Part shown: positions 22,851 through 34,700 of the stretch, one piece after another
Position numbering within the stretch: position 1 is the stretch's first letter
Layout: every line of letters begins with the position of its first letter
NCBI GenBank assembly: GCA_008933995.1
Contig: WARS01000029.1
Span: 9,061,107-9,125,106, forward strand
Length of the DNA: 64,000 nt
Reading direction: 5' to 3'
Source: Datnioides undecimradiatus
Lineage: Eukaryota > Chordata > Actinopteri > Lobotiformes > Datnioididae
Translations under genes and position numbers: made by a program
Notes under the pieces: model-generated
Database searches by the model: none
What the model was told of the DNA's origin: nothing
What the model saw: the letters and a program-made list of their open reading frames with translations, nothing else

Positions 22851-24419
22851 TGTTAAATTACCTGTGAATAATTGTGGAGAGTGAATGTAGATGGATGGAC
22901 CCCGCTTCAGCTGGAGTCATTCATTGAATTTATTGCAAGGTTAAGAATTTTAGTAGTAAGCTGTTGCACTGGTCCAAAGATCCCCTCAGAAACAGAAAAT
23001 CCATAAAAGATCCAACACTGAGTCAATCTCTTGTCTAATGTGTTTAGTTTCTTATTTTTGCATCTGAAAAGCACATTGCTGTACACTGATTATTATAAGA
23101 TCTTCACATATACATGTTTTGAAGACCAAGTCGGACTCCTTATCAGAATATCTATGCAAATGGTCAATGGCACTTCCAAATTCCCTTTCATGAGCCTTTA
23201 TAAATAGTGGACACGGAGTTGCCCATGATAGAGACCTGTTACATCACTCTGACATGCAGCCAAGGTCCAAGGAAAAGAAATATCTGAGAGGTAAGCTGAT
23301 ATTATGCAGCCAGGCCTCACATTATAGGAAATATTCATCCACGCAAATAATTTAATCTTGTTTTGAACTGTTACACGAGGTAGAAAAATATTTCAAGTAG
23401 AAGTCAAATGCTGCAAATGCAAATTTTGATGTTGAAATGCGTTAGAATACTTCATTAGGGTTGAACTTATGTTAATTAATGCATGAAGAGTTATTCAGTT
23501 ATGAAAAAAAAACACATTCAGGTCAAAGATTGAAAATAATGATTAGGTATTTGATTAAATCATTTACGGCCAGCTCTGCAATGTGGACTTTGTTTCTCAG
23601 TTGTTGTGTTCAGGTCCAGTCCCATGGGCTCCATTAAATTAGAGTAATTTGATAGTTTATTGATCTCTGTGGGGTATTAATCTTATACACCTATATTCCC
23701 AAATCCCCCCTTGGTTGGGGTCAGCTTCAGATCCACATCCCTTAGCTCGGTGGGATTAATTACCTATAGGAAGGAGGGATATCAGATGTGTTTCCTCCAA
23801 TGATTTAACTAAACAAAAATATATATATAAGCAGCAATATTCACTAATACTAACTATGATAGGTTGAACATTTTTGGGAAGTGTGCTCTTGTGGTTCCTT
23901 CTAGTTCTCCATTTACAATTTATGAGAGCAGTAGATATGACATTGGAGACAGATACCACACACCAGATTGTAAATGTAACAAGGTGATTTTTTAAAAATA
24001 TGAAACTGACATGCATAATTTTAGATAGAGTCTTGAATAAATGTTGTTGCCTCAATTTAATAATCAGTCAGAAGTTAAAAAATAGCTGTTGCCATGCAGA
24101 GATCTTTGACTCAACATGATTTCTTCTTCTTTGTTCAACTTCATGTTTAAACAATCATGATTTAGGTTCACAAAATGTTTATTTGCTGTTGCAACACACA
24201 TGGTGTCTAGTTGCCCTTCCCAAGAAAAGTCATCTGGTGCACTTGGTGAGGTGATCAAAAATATCAGTTTATTTTTGGAAAACAGCCTCAATGCCTCCGT
24301 TATTAACCAGACAAACTCCAAAGCAGAATCGATACCACTGCATCTCCAATAGCACCGCCATTACTTTTACAGGCTAAATTACATGGCATATATTAAGTGT
24401 AATCCTCCCCATATTTCTC
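22851..24419. other. unassigned non-coding sequence
   Basis: No gene or named repeat. A good TATA-like TATAAATAG lies at 23,199-23,207 with no coding sequence or other promoter feature after it, so it is not called as a promoter. Confidence 0.5.
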
Positions 24420-24780
24420 ACTGGCATGCTGCATGTTAGCATGCTAACATTATTGCTAAACTGTAAGCACGGCTGACACTGCCAGGAAAGTCATTAATTA
24501 CTTAGGTATAAATTTGTTTGATTAAAACTTTATTTTAGATATAGTTTAGATAATTTATAATAATAAGGGGAACATGAATGTCCGTCATTGCAATTCATCT
24601 AATAGTTGTCGAGACATTTCATCATTAGGACACATCCTCTGGGAACCATGAATGTCCTAAATTTTGTTCCAGTGCCCGGAAAAGTGTTGAGATTTTTACT
24701 AACTAGTAGACCAACTAGGTAATCCTGTCACCCCTGGGTGAACCTTGATGCCACTGTGGCTGAAATGATTCTTATTTATT
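24420..24780 (+). repeat. teleost 'GCTAAC / ATGAATGTC' dispersed repeat, copy B
   Basis: It starts with GCATGTTAGCATGCTAAC, then 'GCTAAACTGTAAGCACGGCTGAC' style wording and 'GAACATGAATGTCCGTC' (24,570-24,586). Next comes 'AATAGTTGTCGAGACATTTC' (24,601-24,620), and a second unit 'CATCCTCTGGGAACCATGAA' with 'AATGTCCTAAATTTTGTTCC'. The order and wording are the same as copies A and C. The right edge is blurred by divergence. Confidence 0.65.
24433..24450. repeat. 18-bp perfect palindrome
   Basis: ATGTTAGCATGCTAACAT is its own reverse complement. It is part of the head of repeat copy B, where GCTAAC/GTTAGC words are typical, so it is probably a property of the family. Confidence 0.95.
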
Positions 24781-25199
24781 ATGACATAATTAAACATTGC
24801 AGCCTACTTCATCTTATACTTTTTTTCAATCATGTAAAATAGTTATTTATGCTTTCAATTAACTTTCAGTCACACTGATTTCTATAAAGATCAAAAGCAC
24901 TACTTTTATGCACTAGCGAGCGGTGCTCAAACCTGGCATCACAGTGTGCTTTCGGAACAAACAACAGAGGCTGCATCTAGTATTTTTCTACATATATTAG
25001 TGGTGTGGACCGGGATTGCCTATTCCTATTAGTTCCATTCATTACCCACTGGAGGGAGGCCTAATGTTTCTTCTCCCCTGCCACCGTCATAAGCCTCAGA
25101 TTGGTTCTGGGTGGTCGGTGGACTGCAGCCCACTGCAGAGGAAGCATATTGAGCTTCTCCACAACTTTACTTGGGGTCATTTCATTGAGGGAGGGGCCT

Positions 25200-25262
25200 T
25201 CTGATTAACTTTCTCTCAGCCTCATTGCTTTGAGTGCCGAACAGATAGTTTTCATGGAGGCT
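25200..25262 (+). repeat. diverged direct repeat, unit 1
   Basis: 'CTGATTAACTTTCTCTCAGC' then 'CTCATTGCTTTGAGTGCCGA' and 'ACAGATAGTT'. It aligns with the block at 25,555-25,618, which has CTCATTGGTTTGAGAGCCAA and ACAGATTCTT. The two copies lie about 355 bases apart in the same orientation. Confidence 0.6.
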
Positions 25263-25554
25263 CTACTGTCCCCTGATTCTGTACATTAACATTACTCTGC
25301 CTGATGAGACGTTCAGAGAAAAGTTCCAGTCAAAGCAAATTATGTAAACAGTCATCGTGGATGGATTTTCTAAAAGTAGCTGAAAAACATCGCAAAATAC
25401 AACGATGATCCAGGGAACATGGCATGATTGCAGTACAACATATAGGTTTACATTTGGTCAACTGTTTATCTAAATATCAAGGGCTCAGATGCGGCGTAGA
25501 GGATGAAAGTCCGTTCTGCTGGCTCAGAGGTTTTGTATTTTTATCCCAAGGCTA

Positions 25555-25618
25555 CTGATGAACTTTTGCCTGCCTCATTGGTTTGAGAGCCAAACAGATT
25601 CTTCTTGGTGAGTCTTGT
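25555..25618 (+). repeat. diverged direct repeat, unit 2
   Basis: Second copy of the block at 25,200-25,262. The similarity fades outside about 60 bases. It could be an old segmental tandem duplication or two copies of an unknown short repeat. Confidence 0.6.
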
Positions 25619-28279
25619 GTTTCAGGCCTACACATTTGTGTTCCCCCACATGATGAGGAAGAAAAGTCAAAGGGATGAATTTTTGCCTAAATCATGAATT
25701 CTGCTAAGCACTGCAGTCAAGTCAAGTCTTCACTTGTTCATCACAATGATTTATGCACATAAGTGGTATCAAGGGCAGATATATAATATGGCTTGTATTG
25801 GAACAAAAAACAGCCATAACTTCTCTGTAGTTTCCTCTCAGTGCTACAACATCAATCATGATCTGATATCCTCTTCTTGGTGACAGTGTCTTGAAACGTG
25901 CAAGTTGGGATGAAATGTGTACCATCTATCTGATCGATTGCCGTATACTGTATTACTCACACATGGAGTTTATTTACCTTTTAATTATAAGAAAAGAATA
26001 TTTATTCTCACAACGATCTTGTTAGCCTCATTTTATAAAACATTATATTCATCTTCATTGCAGCTTGGGGGTGGGAATCCAGTGTGGGATCAGTGCAAGT
26101 TTTACTGTTTCAGATTGAGAGGATAATGCCTTAGCGGATACTATGATCTCTGCCTTTTAGTACATTTTGTGAGGTAGGCTCTCATGAACTGTGCTTTTTC
26201 TTAATTTTGACCGGTATTTTTGGGTCAAATTTCTCATAACTCATTTAATAAAACTGTTCAGCATGATAAATTATTGCCATTTTGAGCCAAAGTTGCCCAC
26301 AATTTAGTAAAGTAATCGCAATTCATTTGTGCAATATTACTGTAGCCTGTAAATCATCAATTTCTCATTTTGCACTAAAACTTCATTTGTGTGTGCCAAG
26401 CACACACATTTTCCCACAGGGATCACTTTGAAAGTCCCACCTTTGGATCTCCATCTGACAGTATAGATCTTCTTGTAACAACATAATATACATCCAGAAA
26501 CACTTAAACGCCCCTGGGCAGCGGGTTTTGCAGGGGTGGGCTACCTTTCTGCAGGGTATCACCATGCTCTTGACAGCAAATGGTGTCAGCTTTAATTGGA
26601 ACAAGCACAACGTAATGGAGCATGTCAGATGGCTTCCACTGTGCTTGAGAGGAGGTATGGCTTCTAGGTTTCATGGTTGGAAGGTCGGGGGGGGTGCGAA
26701 AGTAAAATTCAAGAAGACTGAAAGAGAAAGAAGGAAGAATAAAACATTTTAAGAAAACCTGTTAATTTCCTATGAAAGTAGGGTGGTGAGCAACAGTCGA
26801 CTTCGACAACCTCAACGGTGCAACAGTTATCTGAATTTCATAGTTTTTTTAGGGCCTATTGCAATGTCGCACTTTGATTCCTTTGAGTACAAAATAATAC
26901 AAATGTAGAATATGACGACTAGAGGTGGCGTGTATGCGGTATATACAGACTAAAGACAGACAGAGAGAGTTAGAACAAGTTTGAGTTGCTGTAGGTTTGT
27001 TTAGTAGAAAGGATCTTTTGTTTTTGATGCAAACATTTATCTGGATGGAGAAAAGCAAAGGCCAAGACAGAGTAAAACCTATTTGGGTTGACCTTATAAG
27101 AAGAGAAGACAAATATTCACAATAAAAATTTAGCAAAAATGTTGTATCGTAGTAATTTCTTGAAATAAAGTGGTAGAAAAAAATAGAATACCAAAGAGTC
27201 TCAAAGGTGCGAGCTCTGTGCCGATGCCAAACGACTGTGCTCCAGGCGCCACTCCAGGGTAAACAAGTGAGACCTTGTTCTTGTTTTTCTTTTTTTAAGA
27301 ATGATCTTCATAGAATTTACTAAATTCAGGAACCCCTCAAAATATTGTAAGGGTCACTGATACACGCACAAACAGAGTAGACACCTGTCTCCCATCTGAT
27401 TTAGAGTTTTCATTGGCCAACAGAAGGTCGACGATTATGTTGTTTTGACCTTTGACTATTCTGGGTTTGGGTACAAGATTCAGACAACATTTGAAGCAAA
27501 ATCTAGGTAAAGACATAAATGCAGTTCAGTTTGACACATTGAAATATTCCAATTACACTACATCAAAATTAAGTTCCCAGATTGATTTCTCACCAAGTAC
27601 TCCAAAGAGAAACAGCTGCAATTTTAGTGTTCCTGGTACTTGATTGAAGGTACAAATGTGACATGTTTAAAGAAACTTCCTTTCACTGTACTCACACAGT
27701 CTTTGTCTTTTTAGTTTGCAGATGTTCTGCTTCATTGAAAAATCAAAACGCGTGGAAATCCAGAGTGTCCTTGTCTTGTCTTTGAGCCTGTCTTGTCTGC
27801 ATCACCATTTTGGTAATGTAAAAGTATTTATCATAAACATTTATTAGATTCTTAGTCTCTACTGTCAGCAAACTATTAAAAACTTCAAACATAACATGAT
27901 GCACTGCGCGGCACTTTCCCCCTTCTGTTTGAACAGCTGTGTGACTATTATCCCAAGGTCATTTTCATTTACAGATACAAAAAGTCTGGCAGCCTGATCT
28001 CATACATACCATTTGTACTGCAAGTTGAATCAGTTAAGATTCTCCTCACATGCTACATGCATAAATGATCTTAAGTGATGTGAGCTCCACTTAAGGTTAG
28101 AAATAATAGATCAAAGCGAGGAATTCGACTGCATTGATTTCGATTCATGTGTTACTTCTGATGGTAATAACTGACGAGATGGATGCTGTGCTGTTGCGTC
28201 AGAGGGGTAGTGATGAAAATAGCTTGCAAACGAGTGAATGAGCAAAAAAGGGAACCCTGTATGACTAAATCATGAACAC

Positions 28280-28570
28280 ATGAGGACACAGACAGTTTTG
28301 CAAAGGCTGATGCTGGGATGATCACACTTTGAAACTTTGAAACTATTCTCTCTCCTTTTTATGCGTCTTTAACTATAATTCCGGCCTGACAGATGGGATT
28401 GTATGCCATGATTGGGCCGTCAGGTACGCAGTTGTAAAAATTCACAGATCCTCGAGAAGCTTTGGTGGAGCGGAGAGATTTACAGGTGGCCACTGGGTGT
28501 CACTCTTCAGTCTCGGCTTTGAGATTCACACCACCAAGAGCACCTCCACATCATGGGGGGGATTACATAT
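28280..28570. promoter_or_regulatory. candidate regulatory block with paired TCF/LEF-like sites
   Basis: CTTTGAAACTTTGAAA at 28,327-28,342 gives two adjacent CTTTGAA words, the core recognised by TCF/LEF factors. It is followed by moderately GC-rich, non-repetitive sequence, including ATGATTGGGCCGTCAGG. Similar motif clusters occur in vertebrate conserved non-coding elements. Conservation is not testable here. Confidence 0.22.
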
Positions 28571-28735
28571 TACTGTAAATACAACATCTTCATTACAGCC
28601 GTAAATTATAACAAGTCTGTGGTATTTTTGAACCCTAACTAACAATTTGTACTGTTTCAGCACACAGCTATAACACACTATGGAACTACTGTACTGCTGC
28701 AATAACGCATGCAGAGACTGTTTGGGCCACAGTTG

Positions 28736-28752
28736 TTTTTTTTTTTTTTTTT
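28736..28752 (+). repeat. poly-T tract, T17
   Basis: Uninterrupted run of 17 T, that is poly-A on the minus strand. No retroelement body is recognised beside it. Confidence 0.95.
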
Positions 28753-30500
28753 ACCAATCTAACATAATTATGCCTTTTGGCTCGAAATCAAAGGAAAATC
28801 AATAATATTTTTTCCTTGCTGAATTTACATGAGTTGTAGTGAACTAATACACTGTTTCACAAAAACAACACTTCTCCTACTCTATTCAGTTCTAAAAGAA
28901 TCTGCTAAAATCATAAATGCAGGGTTGCTAAATGCAATGAATATGGAGTGTTGCGATACTGTATATACCGTTGTATACCATATTGAAATTAGACAGGTGC
29001 AGAATAAATGCAGGAATGTGAGGAATATAGGGCCTATGTATCCTCTGCAAAAGGTTGTAAAAATCCATCTTTTTCATAACTTAAATGGAGGCAGTGATGT
29101 GCCGTTTGCTCCTGTCCATTGTTTTTCTCCTCTGCTTCCTTGTTCCCTTGGCAGGAACAGGCGTTTAGCCTCTGTGTCTCCTGTTTGCTGAGCCAGTGAC
29201 AGCTCGCTCTGCAGCACTGTTGTGGGAATAACTCCCTGAGTGGACCTCAACACCCTGGAGACCTTCTGCTGCAGGGCACAGCCAGTTAAGTCAGAAAGAT
29301 GTATATACAGTAGATATATACTCTGTGGCTCCTACAGATGGATTTGTACTGATCGACCGATGTATGTTAGTTTTTGGTTCTGCTACCAGCTCGTTGCTTT
29401 GAGTGGTGTGGGAGTTCTGGAAGGTTGGGGGGTGGGTTTGGTAAAAGAAAAGGGGAAAGCAGGAAAGAGAAAGAGGTAAGTGGGAGTTTTCTGTGATGCG
29501 TGTCTTAGACTCAGCTAAGGCACAGAACGATAACAACAGAAGAGGAGGTCTGCAAATCAAAAAGATCACAAACAAGAGATAACAAACCTCTGTGAAAGAT
29601 TGTTAGTGTGTTGTGAGATTGCTCTAAAAGATGTTTGGCGCTGCTCCCATTAACCATGCAGGCATTAAAGAGAACAACAGAAGGCAGACGGTGTGAGGCT
29701 CAACTTCAAGTTACTAAGGGAAACTACTTGACACAACTCTTTTACACAAACTCGTTTAGGTTCATCAAGGTTGCCAGCTAATGGCGTTGCTGACTTGAAT
29801 GTGGGCACTTGAGGCCAAACAGACACATGCTTGGCTGCCTTGAAGGTCGACCACACAATGGCTTTTTTCCTTTCTGTGTCTGGGTATTAGCTGAACTCCA
29901 GCATTATAACATCTCATCTTGAAGCAGTGAGGTACATGTGTACTCCAGGACCCTGTGACATCACTGATGGGTGTGGTTAGAGTCAATGCACAGAGTTATG
30001 AAAGGAAATTTCCCAAGAGTTATACAGCACTCATAGTAATTCTTCAGATGAACATGAAAAAAATTTGCTTTTGGTCAAATCTCCTGGGTACTAATACTGT
30101 TTTTAATATCATGTCCAGATATGAGTTGTTTTTTTTTACTATACTTGTCACACCTCATGTATTGGGCAACAAGAGGACCCAGGTTGTTCTGTACTGTTTG
30201 AGTTTAGATTGAGATTTGAGTTTAATTTATTCTTGCTTTATGCTTATTTATTCCATAGTGTGGAGTCAGGTCACGGCAGGTCAAAACACAGGTAAAACAC
30301 ATAGCACATAAAAAAATCTGATATTTTCTGGATACTATAAATGTGCATATTTGACAAATACTGAATTATACATAGATCTAAAAGAACCGCACCACCCAAC
30401 AGAACAAGGAAATATCAACAGTAGCTTCCACGTGAGCAGCTGGAAATTAACTTACAAAAAACTGTGCTGCAGGTGGGCAGAGCACCTTTATACCTGTGGC
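28753..30500. other. unassigned non-coding sequence
   Basis: No supported gene. A plus-strand frame at 28,829-29,191 (120 codons) has no domain and no splice or promoter context. Confidence 0.5.
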
Positions 30501-30504
30501 AAAA

Positions 30505-30570
30505 GCAGATTTGAACTGGAAACCCTCTGGTCACAAGCCTGTGGTCTCTATGGCTACCGCTGTGCACACA
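30505..30570 (-). repeat. tRNA-derived SINE head (pol III A and B boxes)
   Basis: On the minus strand, TGCACAGCGGTAGCC (30,566-30,552) resembles an A box. AGTTCAAATCT (30,517-30,507) resembles a B box (GGTTCAAATCC). They lie about 34 bases apart, as in a tRNA gene. The flanking words CTTGTGACCAGAGGGTTTCC are common in fish tRNA-derived repeats. No intact tRNA cloverleaf can be drawn, so it is a retroposed relic, not a tRNA gene. Confidence 0.5.
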
Positions 30571-31329
30571 AACTGCACCACTAAATGTGTGTGTGCACAC
30601 ATGTTTCACAGTATGTAGTGCAGGTGTTTGAACCAGCACGGACATGTCTTTCCGCTGATGTGTTGGTGTGATGGTCACCACGTGCTCTATGTGATTTAAG
30701 CGGGAGCATTTCTCAGACTCATGAGATCCTTCACCTGTCAGTTTTCTCACCTCTTTTGTTTCTTTGTCCACTTTTCTTCTTCACTTTGCCTGCTTCTTTA
30801 TTGACATCTCATCTTTTTCTACAATCTCTATTTAAATGTTGGGAGAGTTACTTGGCATGTGTTATCAGTTACTCATTAGACGTTTACTCACTGGTCAGAA
30901 AAAGTAAAATCATGTTGTTATGTAACGTTTTTTCCTTACTCAGCATGGCACTTTCAAAGTCTGAGTCAAAGTCACCTTCAAACAACTCCAATGCTGCCAC
31001 ACCAACACATTACAGCTATATATGTGTGGAAACAGGGGACAAGATATTGTGTTTCAACAAGCTGCAGGCCTAGTCACAGTTGAAGTCTTCACAGTGAAGT
31101 CACTCTTCATAAATCCTAACCCAGGAAATGTCCAACTTGCCTCCAAACATGGAAACAAAGTGTAAATAAGATAATTTACAAAGTCATCGTGAGATGTATT
31201 TCTAGAGAAGACCAAGTATGTCAAAATAACATGCTTGGTTGATTAGTTACTGTGAATTACTGAATTTTAAACTGAATTATAATAACATACACTCAGTATA
31301 CTCAGTAATGCTTGAGCATCCCTCACTGC
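30571..31329. other. unassigned non-coding sequence
   Basis: No gene or repeat recognised. GTGTGTGCACACATG near 30,588 is a short alternating purine/pyrimidine palindrome-like word. Confidence 0.45.
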
Positions 31330-31607
31330 CGTCTTTCTTCTCTTTCTTGCTTCCTCTCAGTGCAGCTGTCCTTCTGTTGTCTCTCTTTTCCTCCTTTTCT
31401 CCTCCCACTCTCATCTTCTGTCTCTGTGACTTCTTCCGCTCATTGTCACCATCTCTGTCTCTCGCTCTCACCCCTTCACTCCATCTGCCATCCCCCTTCC
31501 TTTTGGTCTGTTTGTTTCCCTGTTTCTCTCTCTTTCTCTGTCTTCACCTCTTTTCTGGTCTTCCTGTCTCTCCCTTCTTCTCACAGACAGTGCTCATTAG
31601 CAGCAGC
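31330..31607 (+). repeat. long polypyrimidine tract
   Basis: Nearly 280 bases with very few purines on the plus strand, built of TCTTTC, CTCTCTT and TCCTCC words. It ends in TTCTCACAG at about 31,587. It is a degenerate pyrimidine microsatellite, able in principle to form triplex (H-DNA) where mirror-symmetric. The long plus-strand open frames of L/S/F residues over it (31,239-31,673; 31,312-31,704) are compositional artefacts. Confidence 0.8.
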
Positions 31608-31760
31608 AGCAGCCTCTTTTTGCTCCCTGTTTGCAGCCAATGGGCCATTGGTCTGTGGTGTCCTGGGCAATAAATCGCATCAGGCAGGAACCCAAGTGCC
31701 CTGACGTCCTCTCCATGTCGGCCAATCAGGACAATTTGCTATGGTTTGGTGAGCAGTGTG
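31608..31760 (+). other. possible exon-like or conserved block after the polypyrimidine tract
   Basis: Downstream of the tract there are two acceptor-like sites (CTTCTCACAG near 31,587 and CCTGTTTGCAG near 31,636). A donor-like TTTGGTGAGC follows near 31,746-31,755. The approximately 110-base interval between the second acceptor and the donor is open in one frame, giving residues like PMGHWSVVSWAINRIR. I recognise no protein in it. It could equally be a conserved non-coding element (GCCAATCAGGACAAT, CAATAAATCGCATC) or chance. Confidence 0.2.
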
Positions 31761-34700
31761 GATTTGGGAACAGCAGGCCTGGTGTTAAATGCAGTGGTAA
31801 CATAGTCGTGTCAGCCATGCAGTGATTTAGGATCTGGGGTGAGAAGATGCTTATATTGTACATCTATTTAATTACATCCAAGATGGGATGAAATTCAGTA
31901 CCATGAATAGTTAATTTCTGTGTGAAATAGGTGTCAAATAAGTATAAGATCCCAGATGTTGTTAAATGCCTTGTGTAAAGTGTACAATCCATATTTTATC
32001 AAATATAGATCAGGTACTGACATTGCTATGCACCCAAAAAATAAACAATACAGAGAGGTGCAGCAAAAGTACTGAATGAGCATTAAAATGAAGTTTTCCC
32101 CTTGTGTGTGATATCATTGGTGCAAGACCTGCAGAGTGCAAAATGATGCTGATCTGAAATTAGCAACCAAGTCACATGAGATTCCTTCTGCTTTGGTATA
32201 TAATACTACAAGTAAACCATCCTCCTTCTCTCTTTTTCTGCCTATGCATGCTCATGAAAACACCAGGCAAACCACACATTTCCAATGAGGAAGCAAAACA
32301 ACCTTAATTCAGTGTTACAAACTCAGTCGACACTGTCTGAGTTACTGTGACAAACCGAAGCTTACTTTAAAGAGTGTGGGTGGTGACACATGTTTTTCCC
32401 TTGGGCCGCGCCATAGTTATAAAATACTTGCTGCAGTGTGTGCTGAGATGGTTCAATGCTGCTAGAAAACCAAACTGTAGTGTGGACACTCTGCTCGACT
32501 TGAACACGGGATCACATACAGATGAATTTCTTGGCGCTAACTGGCTTCCATGACCGTGCTGCATGCAGTTTACTTGCATCACCTTACAAGATATTTCAGT
32601 ACTGAAGTAAAAACTTTTCAAACATGTTTCCCTTTCACTACTATTTGGGGCTGCCAGTGTGTGAAGTTATGCAGCTTTAATGATCCCTGTGGGGAAACTG
32701 CTGTTGCAGCAGCAAGTAGTAACAAGAAAGAAGAACAGCAAAGAAGAGTAGAGCATGAGATAAGAAATGGAAAAATGAATGTTATGAAGACAGCACTTTT
32801 GACATTTCCTACACTCAGTCATATTAAGTAGAAAATATGTAAATGAAAATCGCCAAAACTGGGTTAGAGTGTTCACATGAATGGCAAAATAACAGCAGCA
32901 GACAAAGACTGTACAGGGCTTCTGCTTTATCATGGCCAAACATCAACAGTGTGCAGTTTGATGACACTCAGACAAAAATTCCATCGTGGTGAAAAGCCTG
33001 GCAGGTGTCTAACTTGTTGAAAGCAAATCAGAAAATTAACTAATTAACTCTGCTGAAAATGCCAGTGGTGAAATTACTGTAGATCCCCTGAAGATAAATT
33101 ACACCCTCAGAGAGTTTTAGGAAACCCTATAGCTCTGACCATCCAAGTAATGTCATTGTCGAAGCTTAAACTTATCAGTATCCTGATGCATGCTTCACTG
33201 ACACAAGTGAGCATCATGCTTGGCATCGGCCAAAACAGTGACTTTAGATTACATTGTTGAGTTGAGCCTTGTATCACCCTTGGCTAAAAGGGAGTAATCA
33301 CCAGTTTTAGCCCATCGTTTTTATGATAATGTTTTATTTATCTTCAGATTTATTTCTTTCATGGGTAGATATTAATTAACTCTCAGCAATATAGAAAATA
33401 TCTCAACATAAAAGGTTTTAAATATGACTAATGTTTGGTGTTAGTAACTACAATACATTTTTTTCTTTTAGTATTTTAAGAATATAACTTGTTATCCCAT
33501 TTAAACCCATCTGAGGGCATGACTATTTCAAAACTGGGAGCGCTGATCCAGGATTTCACTTGTGGCCAAATGATGCAATATTGAAGATTTGTGTAATTGT
33601 GAAGTTATAATGACGTTTGGAGTCATATTTGAAATTCCCAAAACTTCATTAGTTCTTTAAAAGTGAAGTGTTATTGCTGGAGCCCGAATTGTACCCCGGT
33701 TGTCTTGTTGTCTCTGTGACTCTGTGGACAGTGATTTTCAGTTGTTGTCATGGTAGAGGGCAAATCTTTTTTACTGTACAACTTAATGTTCTCCGGCTCC
33801 ACTGAATCCTTTATCGACCGAGTGAATACTGGGAGTAAGGAAATACAGGAAGAGTCCTCTTTGGAGGAGTGGGTAGTGCATGTCTGAAAGCCCAGTCAAC
33901 ACAAGATTACAGCTATTACAATTTAAGTGGCTAATGTGTACATATAGATGTTCAGTCGAACATCATACATTCAACAATAACATTCTAGGCACATGCATTA
34001 AGTGTAAGGCCATTCAAATAGCTTGTCCAGTTTTTCCATGATAAAACTAATGGATAAAATATAAGAATACTGCACTTTGGCTGGTGTCTCAGTGTCTTCC
34101 TGCTTCTCAATGGAGAAAATCACTTCTGAGTATTTTCTTAAAGGGTACAAGGCAGGCCTTTGATTCTGTGTGGAAGCTTTTCATTCACTTTACGGAAAAT
34201 TAAGATATGTCTGAGGGATTATGAGAGACTGAGGAAAGGGGCACTGTCTGAGTGATGAATGGCTGGCTATGAAAACAAGGAAGAAATACTTTTTTCAGTT
34301 TATTTACGTATACATTTAGTCTTTTCTTATTATAATTTAGGTTTCTGACATATATGTATGCCTCAGTATTTTTTGTCACTTGTTTTCCCAATAGTTATTT
34401 TTTTTAGTGATGTCATGTCTGTTAGCAATCAATAAGGACAGCGTTAACAGAACAAATGCTGACAGTTTTAGATTATAAAATGGCACTGTGGGAGAGACTG
34501 CAGCATGTACTGACGATGTGCAAAAACATGCTTGCATTCATATTATCTGGCAGAGAAAACTAACCCTATAATGTGCGTAATTTACACTGTCTATATTTAA
34601 TTCAATACTTAAATACACACTTTAGATGCAGACATGCTCAGTGCATCCCAGTGGACATAATTAGGTGTCCTCAGCTGCACAAGTTATGATGATGTAAAAA

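Larger units (their letters stand above)
24781..28279. other. unassigned sequence with one diverged direct repeat
   Basis: About 3.5 kb with no supported gene. The open frames have no domains. The only structure seen is the pair of similar blocks at 25,200-25,262 and 25,555-25,618, listed separately. Confidence 0.5.

Noticed and set aside
23199..23207. TATAAATAG as a promoter
   Set aside because: No initiator, CpG island or coding sequence follows. AT-rich DNA gives such words by chance.
30505..30570. A functional tRNA gene
   Set aside because: A and B boxes are present but no cloverleaf with paired acceptor and anticodon stems can be formed, so a SINE relic is the better reading.
31239..31704. 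Long plus-strand open frames (144 and 130 codons)
   Set aside because: They run through the polypyrimidine tract. The L/S/F-rich residues simply reflect the base bias, and no domain is present.
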